A stretch of DNA of 64,000 bases from Nonomuraea typhae (GCF_009760925.1 NZ_VRLV01000026.1:1-64000), one strand, 5' to 3'. Positions 31,758 to 41,181 are shown, counted from the first letter of the stretch. The notes: generated by a model from the letters alone, not told the origin. Numbers and translations: made by a program.

Positions 31758-32762
31758 CTAGGCGGTGGCCAGCAGCCGGAAGGCGCGGGCTTTGATCTTG
31801 GCGTTGTCGTGGTCGTCGAGCAGGGAGCGCTCGGCGCGCACGGTGGCAATGTCGCGGCTGCCGAAGACGGGGCTCTTGTGGTCCAGCCGCTCGGTCACCG
31901 CGTTGTAGGCCGCCCACCGGGTGTTACGGATCGGCTCCTGGGTGGGGGCCTCGTTGAACAGGTACTCCAGCTCCCGCATGGTCAGGTCGTGATTGCGCTT
32001 GGTCAGGTCCTTCGCGTCCGCCGGTAGCGGGTGGAGCCGGGTGGCGAACTGCCGGAATTCCTTGCGGTCCATCGGTACCGCGAGGAGCTTCTCGGCCTCG
32101 GCGGCGAACGCTTCCCCGTGCTTCCACGTGAGTTTCAGCGCCTCACGCGCCTCGGCGATGCGCCCGGCCACGTTGCCGGTATGCCGGACGGTGAACCTGG
32201 AGGCGTGGTTGGCCAGCGCCGCGCGTTCGGTGTTCGCGCACACCACCCGCACCGGGGTGGCCACCGTGGTGAACGCGCCCCATCCGTCATGGCGGGAGAA
32301 CGCCGCCAGGTACAGGTCGATCTGATCGAACCCACCGACCATGAGCGGCTCCGGCAGCCGCATGGTGACGAACACCCGCCGCCCGCCGTTCAGCGAACCG
32401 CCGGTGTCGAAGACCGCCCCCGACTCATCCACCAGCGTCTGGAGGAAGTCACAGACTTCTTCGTTTTGCAGGGGCTGATACTCCTTGCCGACTCTGCCGA
32501 GACGTTCGGGCTTGCCAGTCACCGGGTTGGTCCGCACCGTCAGGAAGTCCTCGTCCGTGACGACCGGCTGGCCGGTGACCGGGTCCATCACCTGGCCGAC
32601 CGGCAGCTTGCGCACGTTCCACCCGGCGAGCTGGGCATTGGACAGCAGTTTCTCGGCGGTCATCGGGCCGGGCGCGGTGTAGCCGAGCCCATGCCAGCCG
32701 GGCTTTCCGGCGGCGGCGAACCCGGCCGAACCGTTGGCGAAGACTTCGATTTCGTGAGCCAT
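31758..32762 (-). CDS. DUF932 (phage/plasmid-like TIGR03299) protein
   Basis: A 334-residue protein. PGWHGLGYTAPGPMTAEKLL and, later, RLGRVGKEYQPLQNEEVCDF, then LQTLVDESGAVFDTGGSLNG, match DUF932 proteins of phages and plasmids. RVVCANTERAALANHASRFT and VRHTGNV is the most conserved block of the family. Its biochemical role is unknown; members often neighbour replication or mobility genes. ATG 32762 has a GGAAGGA site. The next 300 bp upstream is non-coding. Confidence 0.82.
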   Translation of the reverse strand: MAHEIEVFANGSAGFAAAGKPGWHGLGYTAPGPMTAEKLLSNAQLAGWNVRKLPVGQVMDPVTGQPVVTDEDFLTVRTNPVTGKPERLGRVGKEYQPLQNEEVCDFLQTLVDESGAVFDTGGSLNGGRRVFVTMRLPEPLMVGGFDQIDLYLAAFSRHDGWGAFTTVATPVRVVCANTERAALANHASRFTVRHTGNVAGRIAEAREALKLTWKHGEAFAAEAEKLLAVPMDRKEFRQFATRLHPLPADAKDLTKRNHDLTMRELEYLFNEAPTQEPIRNTRWAAYNAVTERLDHKSPVFGSRDIATVRAERSLLDDHDNAKIKARAFRLLATA

Positions 32763-33060
32763 GACGGTGTTCCTTCCTGAGGTGCCGACGTGCGGCGTTG
32801 TGGTGTGCGGGCATGCGGAACAGACGCGATGCCGCGATAGGTGCTGTGGGGGTGCGGGCCCCGGCACGGTGCGGGCCGGTGGGCGGTGATCCGTGCGGAC
32901 TACGGGTGCCCGTCCGGCGCGTGGCCGGGTGCCCCGGACGGTGGGGCCGTGCGGGGCGGGTTGGTTGTGTGGGGGTGGCGTGCGGGGCTGTAGGGGTGTC
33001 CCGCCCGCTACCGGGCCGGGGGTGGGCGGGCCGGTCAGGGCGGCCCGCCCGCGCCCCCGC

Positions 33061-34305
33061 TCAGTCGCCGTAGGTGTCAGCCGCCCCGCCGTCCCCGGCG
33101 ATAGCGTCGGCGGGATCGGCCGGGGCCACGGCGGGGGCGTTGGCCGGGGCGTGGTTGACGGTGGGGGCGAGCGCGAATCGGCGGGGCCGCTCCGTGGTCA
33201 GCACCGCGTCCCCGAGCTGAACCAACCGGTCCAGGGCGTTGGCCACCGCGCCGGACGAACGACCGCCCAACGCCTTGGACATGTCATGCGGGCTGAACTC
33301 CTTGCCGGGGAACTCGAGCAGGTGCGCGTAAATCTCCTCCCGCAACGCACCCGGCCGGGTGCTGCCACCCGTACCCGCGCCGCCACCGGCCCCCGGATGG
33401 GCCACCGATGCCGCACGGGCCGGGGTGGCGGTGCCGGTCAGCGCCGCCCGCGCACTGCGGTGCGCCGAGACGACCTTCGTCATCGCCATCTCCAGGCACC
33501 CCAACGCCATCACCTCGTTCCCCTCCTCTTTCGCCGTGAGCACCCCACCGAAGAGATTGGCGAGCTCGGTCAGTTCGGCGTGAGCGCGCGCCCACGCCGG
33601 GTCATCCGCCACCGGCTCAGACTCCAGCTCGTCGGTGTCGGCGTCGGGAATCGAGTCGAGTTCGTCGTCGATCCCGGCTGAGTCCTGACCCGTCGCCCCC
33701 TCGTCGTCGACAACGTCCTCCTCGTCATTGGTCGGCTCATCCGCCGGGGCGGGGTCGGCCGCAACGGCGGCGGACGGGGGAACCTTCCCCTCCGAAGCGG
33801 GTACCTCGTCCGCGTCCGTGGCGTCCGTGGCGTCCGTAGCGTCTGTGGGGGTCTCGTCGGGTGCGGCGTCCGGCGTTTCGGGGGTCGGTGCGGGCACGTC
33901 GGCGGTGTCGGTCGGTGCGACGGTGTCCGCCGGGGAGTCGGCGGGGTCCGTCGTGATCGGGTACCACCGGTCAGCCGCGCGCCCGCGTCCGCCGTCGTTC
34001 ACGCCCGGCTCACGGCGGGCGTGCCCGTCGGCTTCGAGCTGGCCGAGGATCTTGCCCGCGACCACCCGGCTCAGGTCGGCCGCCGCCCCGATCATCGTGA
34101 CCGACCCGCCGGGCTCGGCGGTCAGCGCCGCCCACACCGCCCCCACACGCCCGTCCCCATCCGTCGCCGGGTCAGTGACCGGGGCGGCGGCGTCGGGGCT
34201 GTCAGGGGCCGTCAGGGGCGCGGCGTCAGCCGGGCCGGTAACGGCGATTTCCGCATCGGCGGAAACGGTTTCGGTGGCGGTCATTTCCGGGGTGTGAATA
34301 GCCAT
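33061..34305 (-). CDS. Double winged-helix acidic protein (regulator or partition-like)
   Basis: A 414-residue protein. One winged helix lies near residues 55-105 (GAVWAALTAEPGGSVTMIGA, then AADLSRVVAGKILGQLEADG) and a second near 325-385 (LREEIYAHLLEFPGKEFSPH, then DMSKALGGRSSGAVANALDR). They are joined by a long acidic Asp/Thr/Pro linker with repeats of DATDATDAT. A helical segment, ELTELANLFGGVLTAKEEGN, lies before the second domain. It may bridge DNA sites. ATG 34305 is the operon start on the minus strand, next to a divergent promoter region. Confidence 0.6.
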   Translation of the reverse strand: MAIHTPEMTATETVSADAEIAVTGPADAAPLTAPDSPDAAAPVTDPATDGDGRVGAVWAALTAEPGGSVTMIGAAADLSRVVAGKILGQLEADGHARREPGVNDGGRGRAADRWYPITTDPADSPADTVAPTDTADVPAPTPETPDAAPDETPTDATDATDATDADEVPASEGKVPPSAAVAADPAPADEPTNDEEDVVDDEGATGQDSAGIDDELDSIPDADTDELESEPVADDPAWARAHAELTELANLFGGVLTAKEEGNEVMALGCLEMAMTKVVSAHRSARAALTGTATPARAASVAHPGAGGGAGTGGSTRPGALREEIYAHLLEFPGKEFSPHDMSKALGGRSSGAVANALDRLVQLGDAVLTTERPRRFALAPTVNHAPANAPAVAPADPADAIAGDGGAADTYGD

Positions 34306-34734
34306 TGTGTGACACCCTTTCCGATCGAATTCCCGGCCCCGGTGCGGGCCGGTGTTTTTCGTTTGTGTCACGACCATCCCTCGTCAATAACGCGTCTGGC
34401 AAGCCGACCCGGCCACTAATATTGTCACCCTGACGGCTGGAGAGGCTGCCCTAACAAGATAACCATTGATCTGCGAAAACATCTCGCGAGAAGGATCCGG
34501 TTTCGACTTGACATCCCGGGCCGGCCCGGCTCTTCACCTAATGAGACGACGACGGCGGACGATGCCCAATTGCCCGAATGCATTCTTGAAGAATCTTCGA
34601 GGTGAATACGCATTCGGGTTGACATCAATGCCGGGGTCGAGCGTCCATGGAATTAGGCGGGAAACACCGCCGGAATACCGCACCGGAATAACGCGCCGCG
34701 CCATTCCGGGGCCACGACGAAAGGGCACACCCGC
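34306..34734. promoter_or_regulatory. AT-richer divergent promoter region with hairpin
   Basis: About 430 bp of lower GC than the flanks. It contains a perfect 9-bp stem CCCGAATGC...GCATTCGGG at 34573-34618 and two TTGACAT hexamers (about 34509 and 34619). It separates the minus-strand operon from the plus-strand gene at 34735 and likely holds both promoters. Confidence 0.5.
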
Positions 34735-36177
34735 ATGACACCGAACACCAACGCCGCCGCCGACACCGCCGACATCATCACCGTGGAACGCGCCCACCTA
34801 CGAGGGCTGGTCGACACCGGCCCCGGCCATGTCCTGATGTGGGACGGACAGGATGTGTTCATCGGGCCCGGCGCGATGGCCGACGACGGCACCCTGCTGG
34901 AGATCACCACTCAGGAAGAGATCGCCGCCACCCTGGCCAACGACGCCCGGCCCGGCGTGCCGTGCACCCTGGACATCATCGCCGACAGCGTCACCGAAAC
35001 CGCCCGCCTACGCCTCGAAGGTCGGCGGCAGATCGAGTCGCTCATGAGTGTCAGCGGCCCCTACACCGCCGCCCTACGCCCCTACGGCATCCACCGCGAG
35101 CACCTCAGCGACCTCGACCCCGCCACCGGGGACGTCGTCACCCGCTACCTGATGCCGGGTGGGGCCGTCGCCACCCTGTCCACGCCCTACTTCCGTGACG
35201 CCCGGTCCCCGATCACCATCACGATCCCCCGCCCGAACACCGGGGCTGCCCCGGCACCCGCCTACACCGCGACCGTGCCGCGCCGGACCCCGCCCGCCGC
35301 CGTCGCCGCGCTGATCGTCACCGCCGCCGGACTCACCCCCCACACCACCGACGCCTACCGCCACCGCAACGACACCGGTTTCCCCGACACCCCCGAGCAG
35401 CTCACGATCGCCCCCGCCTACGCCCGCGCGCTCGCCGCGCACGGGCCGGGGTGGGCGATCATGTGGAACGACGATCACGCCCACCCCGTCATCGCCCGCC
35501 CCGAACGCGGCGACGACGGCACCCTGCTAGAAATCTGCCTCTACGAGGAGATGTTCACCCTCAGCCCGTGCGACACCTGCAACCACGCCCGCACCTGTGA
35601 CGCGTGCATGTTCGACCAGCCCGACTTCGAGATGATCGCCCGCGACATGACCGACATCCTCGGCGACCACCACCTCAGCATCGACGTCATCGCCTCCTAC
35701 ATGCCCGGCACCCTGCCCTACACCCGCGCCCTCCGCGCCCACGGCTACCACCGGCACACACAGGGCCACTACTACGACGCCAACCACGCCCGCGCCGTGC
35801 TACACGACGCCTACGGCCTGGACTACCGCTCGCCCGAAGGCCATCTCGTCGAGGTGATCATCCCGATCAACCCCAACCCCGCCACCGCCCCCGCACCGCC
35901 CCTCACCATCCGATGGACCTACCTCGGCCACACCACCCCCGGCGACGCCTGCCCGACCACCGACCTCCCCAACGACACCCCGCCCACCGAAGTCGCCGAC
36001 CTGATCGCCGCACATCTCGCCATCCACCCGCCCACCCCCGCCACACCCGACACCACGGACGGCACGGACGGCACGGACGGCACGGACGGCACGGACGGCA
36101 CGGACGGCACGGACGGCACGGACGGCACGGACGGCACGGAAGCGCCTGACAGCGCCGCGACGCCCGCCACCGCATAA
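34735..36177 (+). CDS. Hypothetical ICE protein with repeated units and TDG tail
   Basis: A 480-residue protein. Two related halves are visible: GPGHVLMWDGQDVFIGPGAM, then ADDGTLLEITTQEEIAATL, matches GPGWAIMWNDDHAHPVIARP and GDDGTLLEICLYEEMFTL, so it arose by internal duplication. A cysteine cluster, CDTCNHARTCDACMF, resembles a metal-binding knuckle. The C-terminus is a run of TDG tripeptides. ATG 34735 is preceded by CGAAAGGGC. Function unknown; it faces a bidirectional terminator. Confidence 0.65.
   Translation: MTPNTNAAADTADIITVERAHLRGLVDTGPGHVLMWDGQDVFIGPGAMADDGTLLEITTQEEIAATLANDARPGVPCTLDIIADSVTETARLRLEGRRQIESLMSVSGPYTAALRPYGIHREHLSDLDPATGDVVTRYLMPGGAVATLSTPYFRDARSPITITIPRPNTGAAPAPAYTATVPRRTPPAAVAALIVTAAGLTPHTTDAYRHRNDTGFPDTPEQLTIAPAYARALAAHGPGWAIMWNDDHAHPVIARPERGDDGTLLEICLYEEMFTLSPCDTCNHARTCDACMFDQPDFEMIARDMTDILGDHHLSIDVIASYMPGTLPYTRALRAHGYHRHTQGHYYDANHARAVLHDAYGLDYRSPEGHLVEVIIPINPNPATAPAPPLTIRWTYLGHTTPGDACPTTDLPNDTPPTEVADLIAAHLAIHPPTPATPDTTDGTDGTDGTDGTDGTDGTDGTDGTDGTEAPDSAATPATA
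36061..36132 (+). repeat. Eight exact copies of a 9-bp coding repeat
   Basis: GGCACGGAC repeated eight times in tandem, with one imperfect copy on each side. It encodes a run of Gly-Thr-Asp in the protein tail. The unit is a multiple of three, so slippage would change tail length without breaking the frame. Confidence 0.95.
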
Positions 36178-36199
36178 CCCCCTCCCCCGGGGTATGCCC

Positions 36200-36238
36200 A
36201 CGGCCCCGGCACCGCCCCCACGGCGGCACCGGGGCCGT
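36200..36238. terminator. Bidirectional terminator
   Basis: A perfect 10-bp stem, ACGGCCCCGG at 36200-36209 and CCGGGGCCGT at 36229-36238, with a GC-rich loop. It lies between the stop of the gene at 36177 and the stop of the convergent gene at 36256. Confidence 0.75.
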
Positions 36239-36255
36239 ACGCATGCCCGGCCCGG

Positions 36256-36525
36256 TCAGTCCACATCGGCGAACCCGTACCCGGTGGCGTCATCCAACGC
36301 CGCCAACCCCAAACACCCCACCCCGCACGGTTCCCCCGCCCCGGCGTCGGACCCGTCACACGCCCGCGACGGGTCAGCCGGACGGAAGATGTCGATCACC
36401 CCGGCGGGTAGGTCCGCCGTCCGCGTGACGTAGCGGGCGGGGTTCAGCACCACATCCGTAGGACGGACATCCGCCGCCGCAACCGCCATGAATTGACCGT
36501 CGAATTCATTCGCGTTACACGCCAT
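36256..36525 (-). CDS. Small hypothetical protein
   Basis: An 89-residue protein, MACNANEFDGQFMAVAAADV, then VVLNPARYVTRTADLPAGVI. It has four cysteines (ACDGSDAGAGEPCGVGCLG plus the N-terminal one), which could bind metal. ATG 36525 has a GGCGGAAG site. No family recognised. It is the last convincing gene before a non-coding stretch. Confidence 0.55.
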   Translation of the reverse strand: MACNANEFDGQFMAVAAADVRPTDVVLNPARYVTRTADLPAGVIDIFRPADPSRACDGSDAGAGEPCGVGCLGLAALDDATGYGFADVD

Positions 36526-37296
36526 TTCTTCCGCCTTTCTACCTCTTTTTCACTGACATTCCCATTTTATCTCGATAACGTCGACGAAAAAGGGGTGCGG
36601 GACTTTATCTCGCGGCCAAAGGTAAAGCTTCCCGGCGGGATTCCACGGCCCGCCGACTCCGGGGCCGGGAGTGGTTCCAGGGCACCCCACCCGGCCGGGA
36701 CCGCACCGCCGGGACCCGCGTCGCCTGCTCGTTCGGAGGTTCGGCTCGACGTTCACAGCGAGGTCAGCGCGAGGGCCGGCCCGTGGCCTGGCCGCGGGCC
36801 GGCAACTGCTGGTGAAAGGAAGACGGGACGGAGACGCAGAGGCGCAAGGAGAGAACAGAAGATGGTGCAGGCATCCACAAGGACGCGCGCACACATATTC
36901 AAAGGAGTCGTCTATAGACGAGTCGGGCCGCCCAACGCACTGTCCGAAAACGGGAAGACCTGCGAAAACGACCCCTGCTAGGGGTAGCAATCTTTACCGC
37001 GCACCGGAACGCTACCCCAATTTCCAGAACGGAAGTCTGCCCCCATTTTCTCACCCTCCTGAGGCAAGAGCCCGGCCGGATCGGGAGGAGATGCGGTGGG
37101 TTCGCCTCATCCCCAACACGAGGCGAACCCACCCCCTACTCCCGCCCACCCGGCCCCCCTCCGCACCGGACGGGCGGGCGGACCGGTATCGACGCCCACC
37201 TGCACCCCAGCTGTCAAGCCCCGCCCCGGCCCCCGCACCGGGACGCGACCCGACCCGACCCTCAGGCCGCGGCCGGCCTCACCGCCACTGCGGGTC
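36526..37296. other. Non-coding stretch with palindrome
   Basis: About 770 bp with no reading frame I would support. It contains the 14-bp palindrome TCGTCTATAGACGA at 36908-36921, a short CCCCT/AGGGG hairpin at about 36972, and the second copy of the bipartite box at 37184-37219. It could hold the promoter of the 36525 gene and regulator sites. Confidence 0.5.
37184..37219. repeat. Bipartite box, copy 2
   Basis: CGGTATCGACGCCCACCT, ten bases, then TGTCAAGC, identical in both blocks and spacing to 14073-14108. The ten-base spacer differs. It lies downstream of the minus-strand gene ending at 37297. Confidence 0.6.
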
Positions 37297-37974
37297 TCAG
37301 CCGGGTACGGCCATGACGACGCCGACCACCGCCCGCAGGCCCGGCCCGGCTCGCCGAAGCAGCGACTTCCCCACCGGTGAGTTTGGTCGCGGCCGGCCGC
37401 GACCCCGGCCCCAGGGCCACCACCCGGCCTGCCACCACGCCACCCGCGCCCCGCCCACGCCCATGCCTGCAACGGCCCACGTATCCGTCACCGACCGTTC
37501 CGCCGTCATCACCCCCGGCGGCGGCGCTGCGGCTGTCAGCGGGCCGCTCAGCCCCGCACCGGCACCATCGCCCCCACCCGCATCATCCGGGTGTGCGCCC
37601 GCGCCTGACGTGGGCACCGTGGTCGAGGGTGGCGTGCTCGCCCTGGTCCAGCTCACGCCGGGCGCACCGTGCAGCAGCTCGGCCAACGTCGGCAGCCTCA
37701 CCTGTCCGGGCCCGGGCACACCATGATCGACCGGGCCAGGCGACGCCGAGCCGAACGCCGGAACCGCCTCGGCCGAACCCGGCTCGGGTCGCTCCGGCGG
37801 GAGGGGTGGCAGGGCGTACCGCAACTCCTGGGGCCCGCTCGCGCTGATCACCTGTTGCTTGCCGCGCAACGCCAGCCACCGGTAACCCACCACCAGAAAG
37901 GCCCAGTCGGGCCAGTCATGGCGCAGCTCGGCGAGCGCCTCCTGCGCCCACGGCTCCTGCCCGAACGCGGACAC
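37297..37974 (-). CDS. Hypothetical protein, cotranscribed with anti-sigma ATPase
   Basis: A 225-residue protein. The N-terminal EALAELRHDWPDWAFLVVGY and RWLALRGKQQVISASGPQEL is a compact globular domain seen in actinomycete hypotheticals. The rest is Pro/Gly/Ala-rich and probably disordered. It starts 17 bp after the ATPase gene, so they form an operon. It may be the partner of that ATPase. Confidence 0.55.
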   Translation of the reverse strand: MSAFGQEPWAQEALAELRHDWPDWAFLVVGYRWLALRGKQQVISASGPQELRYALPPLPPERPEPGSAEAVPAFGSASPGPVDHGVPGPGQVRLPTLAELLHGAPGVSWTRASTPPSTTVPTSGAGAHPDDAGGGDGAGAGLSGPLTAAAPPPGVMTAERSVTDTWAVAGMGVGGARVAWWQAGWWPWGRGRGRPRPNSPVGKSLLRRAGPGLRAVVGVVMAVPG

Positions 37975-37991
37975 CTGGTCCGCCCTCTTCC

Positions 37992-38720
37992 TCAGCTCGC
38001 CTCCCGCAGAGCCGCGGAAGGGTCCAGGCGGACACCCTCCTCCCGACGGCCGGAGCCCGGTCTTTCGGCGGGTAGCAACTCCCGGGTGCCGCCCCGCTCT
38101 TGCGCGTCGGCATTGTGCCCGGCTGTGACACCGGCCGCCGTAACATCCGAGGCCGATCCCCTCGCTTGCTCGGCCAAGGCCAGCTCAGCCCAGACCGCAC
38201 GCCCGGTCACCTCGTCACCCGCCGCCCCGGTCCGGGCCGCGAGCTTGGCCACCCCTGCCAGTCCCCGCCCCTCCTCAGCCTCCGGCAGCGTGCCGAGCGT
38301 CCGTGAGAAGTCCGGGGCAGGGCCGCCGCCCAGGTCATAGACCACGATCCGGACCGACGCCGCCCCGCGCAGCACCTCGACCACGAAGAAGCCCCGCTCC
38401 CGGCCCGAGCAGGAGTGCTGTAGCGCGTTGCTGACCAGTTCAGCCGTCACCCACACCGCGTCCTCCACCCGAGCGGTGTCAGCCAGCAACTGGCCCACCA
38501 TGCCGCGGGCCAGAGCGGACTGGTCGCCGCGTCCGGGGAAGGCCCGCCGCCACGCCATCCCGCCCCACAAGCGCGCGGCCCGGAGTGTGGACATCATCAG
38601 TCCCGGCGCCAGGTCCGGGAACTCCTCGCCGACCGGCTCCTGCCGGTGAAGGAGGAAGGCCGGCGAATGGAGAGGGCTGCTCAGCTCGGCCAGGCTCGTG
38701 TGCTGCGTATGCGTGTCCAT
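37992..38720 (-). CDS. ATP-binding protein, RsbW-like anti-sigma kinase fold
   Basis: A 242-residue GHKL protein: N-box AELVSNALQHSCSGRERGFF, G1 VVYDLGGGPAPDF, G2 EEGRGLAGVAKLAARTG. The N-terminus carries an extra segment, MDTHTQHTSLAELSSPLHSP, and the C-terminus a disordered tail. ATG 38720 is the natural start. It is the second such ATPase in the element, after 9182. It probably regulates a sigma or anti-sigma partner. Confidence 0.8.
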   Translation of the reverse strand: MDTHTQHTSLAELSSPLHSPAFLLHRQEPVGEEFPDLAPGLMMSTLRAARLWGGMAWRRAFPGRGDQSALARGMVGQLLADTARVEDAVWVTAELVSNALQHSCSGRERGFFVVEVLRGAASVRIVVYDLGGGPAPDFSRTLGTLPEAEEGRGLAGVAKLAARTGAAGDEVTGRAVWAELALAEQARGSASDVTAAGVTAGHNADAQERGGTRELLPAERPGSGRREEGVRLDPSAALREAS

Positions 38721-39004
38721 GCAGGGTGTCCCTTCCGGTCCGCATCCCGGCCCGATGCCGGGAGCGGCCATCACGATCACCCACCTCCCCGCCCGAATCA
38801 CACCCCCAACCCGACCCCCGACGCCGACACCGCCCCGGCCTGCGGCAACACCACCACGACAGCCGCCACCCCCACGACGACCGGCACATCGACCACCCCA
38901 CACCCAGACTGGAGCCCCTCCCACAAGGCCGCCTACCGTCCCCCAACCCCGAGGCACGGGGCCGCCGCGCACAACTATGCGCCTACGCGAAGGGACACCA
39001 GGCC

Positions 39005-39394
39005 ATGTCCGGCACCGGATACCAGACCCTGCTCGACTGCCGACGCCGCAGCCGCTACCTACGCCAGCACGGCTTCACCACCGGCCAGATCGCCCTCATC
39101 CTCGCCCTCGACCACCCCGCCACCCCGCTCCGCCTGCACCGCTACGCCGCAGGGCTCACCGCGGCACAGACCGTCGAGACCTTTCACCGGCTCTCCGGCA
39201 CCACCGGCGCGGGACTACGCGAGTCCCGCCTCTACGACTACGAGAACTGGCCCCAGGCAGGCCGACGCCCCTCCATCTCCACCCTGCGCATGCTGGCCCG
39301 CATCTACGACACCCAGCCGATCCACCTGCTCACCGCCGAGATGCTCGCGGGCTACTTGACACGAGACCAGCGCGCCCTGCGCGAGGACAGGTGA
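39005..39394 (+). CDS. Xre-type helix-turn-helix protein
   Basis: A 129-residue protein: RRRSRYLRQHGFTTGQIALI, then LDHPATPLRLHRYAAGLTAA and LYDYENWPQAGRRPSISTLR, then MLARIYDTQ. The C-terminal half is an Xre helix-turn-helix of the type often preceding larger regulators. ATG 39005 lies just after a CGAAGGGACACC site. It is divergent from the ATPase operon (start 38720) and convergent with the BTAD gene. Confidence 0.7.
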   Translation: MSGTGYQTLLDCRRRSRYLRQHGFTTGQIALILALDHPATPLRLHRYAAGLTAAQTVETFHRLSGTTGAGLRESRLYDYENWPQAGRRPSISTLRMLARIYDTQPIHLLTAEMLAGYLTRDQRALREDR

Positions 39395-39444
39395 GGTCCC
39401 GTCGTCGCCACCAAGACCCACTGGCTCTGTCTCCCGCGCCCTGA

Positions 39445-41181
39445 TCAGCGAAGGAGCCGCTCATACACCTGCCGCGCCTGCGCACTCGGCACAGCATCGA
39501 TCTCCGCCAGCCGCGCCTTCAACAACTCGAACGAGCGCCTGACCGCAGGCAGACGACCGAGTTCTGCCTGGATCGTCATCAGCTCGCACCACAACATCTC
39601 GTCGTACGGATCGATGCGCTCCACCGCCAGCCGCAAAACGTCCAACGCCCGGCCCTGATCATCCGCGCGCACCAGCTCGGCCAGCCGCTCGGCCGCATCC
39701 ACCGCTTGCCGTTGAGCGGCCTGCCGTATCGGCAGCACCCACAGATCATCGCTACCCTCCAGCAGCGGCCCCCGATACAACGCCAGCGCCTCGTGCAAAG
39801 CCGCCGTTCGGGTCACGTCGTCAGCCGCGGTGGAGGCGCGTTGGTATGCCTCGCCGAACCGCCAGAAGTCCGCATCGAACCATGCCGCAGGCAGCAGCCG
39901 CCGCTCACCGGACTTCATCACAAACCGCACCCCACTTGCGCAGCCGCTCGCCTGCCGCATCGCCTGGTTGATCTCCCGCACCGCCGACTCCAACCGGCGC
40001 CCGCCACGCTCCCCATCACCCGGCCACAACGTCTCCACGATGGCCTCCGCCGGCACGCCGTCCGCCGAGATCGACAACAGCGCGAACACATCCCGCGCCT
40101 CCGCCCGCCCGAACACCACTTCCTTCCCGGCCCAGGCCATCCGCGGCACCCCGAACACCTCGACCTTGGCCTTACCGGGCGCCGCCACGAAGCCCGACGC
40201 CACCGGCGCGAGCGACGCTGCCTCTATCGCAGCGTCGGCCGCTGGAGTGGGTGCTTGCGGCCCTTCGCCGCCTTGCGCGGGCGCAGGCGCGTCCGTCTTC
40301 AGGCTCGCCAGGTCGCCGGCCGTGCTTACCTCGCCAGGTACGACGGCAGGAGCGCAAGCACCAGCAGTCAGCCCGACCTGCGAAGTCGCCCGCTCGCTCC
40401 GGCCGCCTCGAAGCAGACCATCGCCCGCTGTGGGGCCCACGCCCGCCGACCTGAGCCGGGACCTCACCTGGGCGATCAGCGCAACGGCCAGCACCATCAC
40501 CAGCAGACCGAACACCAGCGCCGCCCCCAATGGCCCCGTCACCCCGGAGCGAGGCCCTGCAGCAGGCCGCCCCGCCCCAGCACCCGGCGGAGGCGCAGGA
40601 GAAGGTGCCGGAACCGAGGGCGACGCCGAGGGAGCAGGGGAAGGGGACGGTGTTGCCGGACCAGGCGTCGGAGCTCCCGTCGCCACCGGGATCACATGCG
40701 TCTCCGGCTGTGGATCACCCAGCCCGCGGGATTCTGGATCGGTCGTCAGATCCGGTGCCCGGCCCGTCTTGGTGCGATCATCAGGCTTGCCTGATTTGCC
40801 GTTTGTCGTTGCTGGCGTCCCGGGCTCGGGCTGCCTGATCTCAGAAACAGCATCGCCTGACTTCGAGGTTTCCCGGGGCTGCGGAACGGGCGACGCCTCC
40901 ACGGGCTTGCGGCGTGATTGCTCCAGCCGCTCGCCCAAATTCGGCACACGGCCCTCGTCCAGATCGCCGTTCACCGAGGCACACCATAGGTCGATGTCGT
41001 ATATCTCGTGCGCCTGCCGGGACACCGGCGGACAGTACGGTTCCGCTTCAGCCGCGGCTCCAGTCGAAGGGCAGGCAGTGAGGAAGAACGCGACTGCGAC
41101 TGCGGCTGCTGGACGTGCATACGGAAGCAATCGCCCGATTCCACGCACTATTCCGTCTTGTGAATGATCCTCCCGAATCAT
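39445..41181 (-). CDS. Membrane-anchored BTAD-domain protein
   Basis: A 578-residue protein. An N-terminal signal-like segment (PYARPAAAVAVAFFLTACPS) precedes the cysteine-containing PYCPPVSRQAHEIYDIDLWC. A Pro/Ser linker leads to one membrane helix (GPLGAALVFGLLVMVLAVAL). The cytoplasmic part has KVEVFGVPRMAWAGKEVVFG (winged-helix-like) and a BTAD helical domain ending RRSFELLKARLAEIDAVPSA. Thus a SARP-like output is tethered to the membrane, with a possible external sensor. ATG 41181 has a GGAGG site. Confidence 0.75.
   Translation of the reverse strand: MIREDHSQDGIVRGIGRLLPYARPAAAVAVAFFLTACPSTGAAAEAEPYCPPVSRQAHEIYDIDLWCASVNGDLDEGRVPNLGERLEQSRRKPVEASPVPQPRETSKSGDAVSEIRQPEPGTPATTNGKSGKPDDRTKTGRAPDLTTDPESRGLGDPQPETHVIPVATGAPTPGPATPSPSPAPSASPSVPAPSPAPPPGAGAGRPAAGPRSGVTGPLGAALVFGLLVMVLAVALIAQVRSRLRSAGVGPTAGDGLLRGGRSERATSQVGLTAGACAPAVVPGEVSTAGDLASLKTDAPAPAQGGEGPQAPTPAADAAIEAASLAPVASGFVAAPGKAKVEVFGVPRMAWAGKEVVFGRAEARDVFALLSISADGVPAEAIVETLWPGDGERGGRRLESAVREINQAMRQASGCASGVRFVMKSGERRLLPAAWFDADFWRFGEAYQRASTAADDVTRTAALHEALALYRGPLLEGSDDLWVLPIRQAAQRQAVDAAERLAELVRADDQGRALDVLRLAVERIDPYDEMLWCELMTIQAELGRLPAVRRSFELLKARLAEIDAVPSAQARQVYERLLR

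Noticed and set aside
36061..36132. CRISPR-like repeat array
   Set aside because: The 9-bp units have no spacers and lie inside a coding frame; it is a tandem coding repeat.
36493..36981. Plus-strand reading frame in the non-coding stretch
   Set aside because: No ribosome site, low-complexity Arg/Pro/Gly content and no motif.
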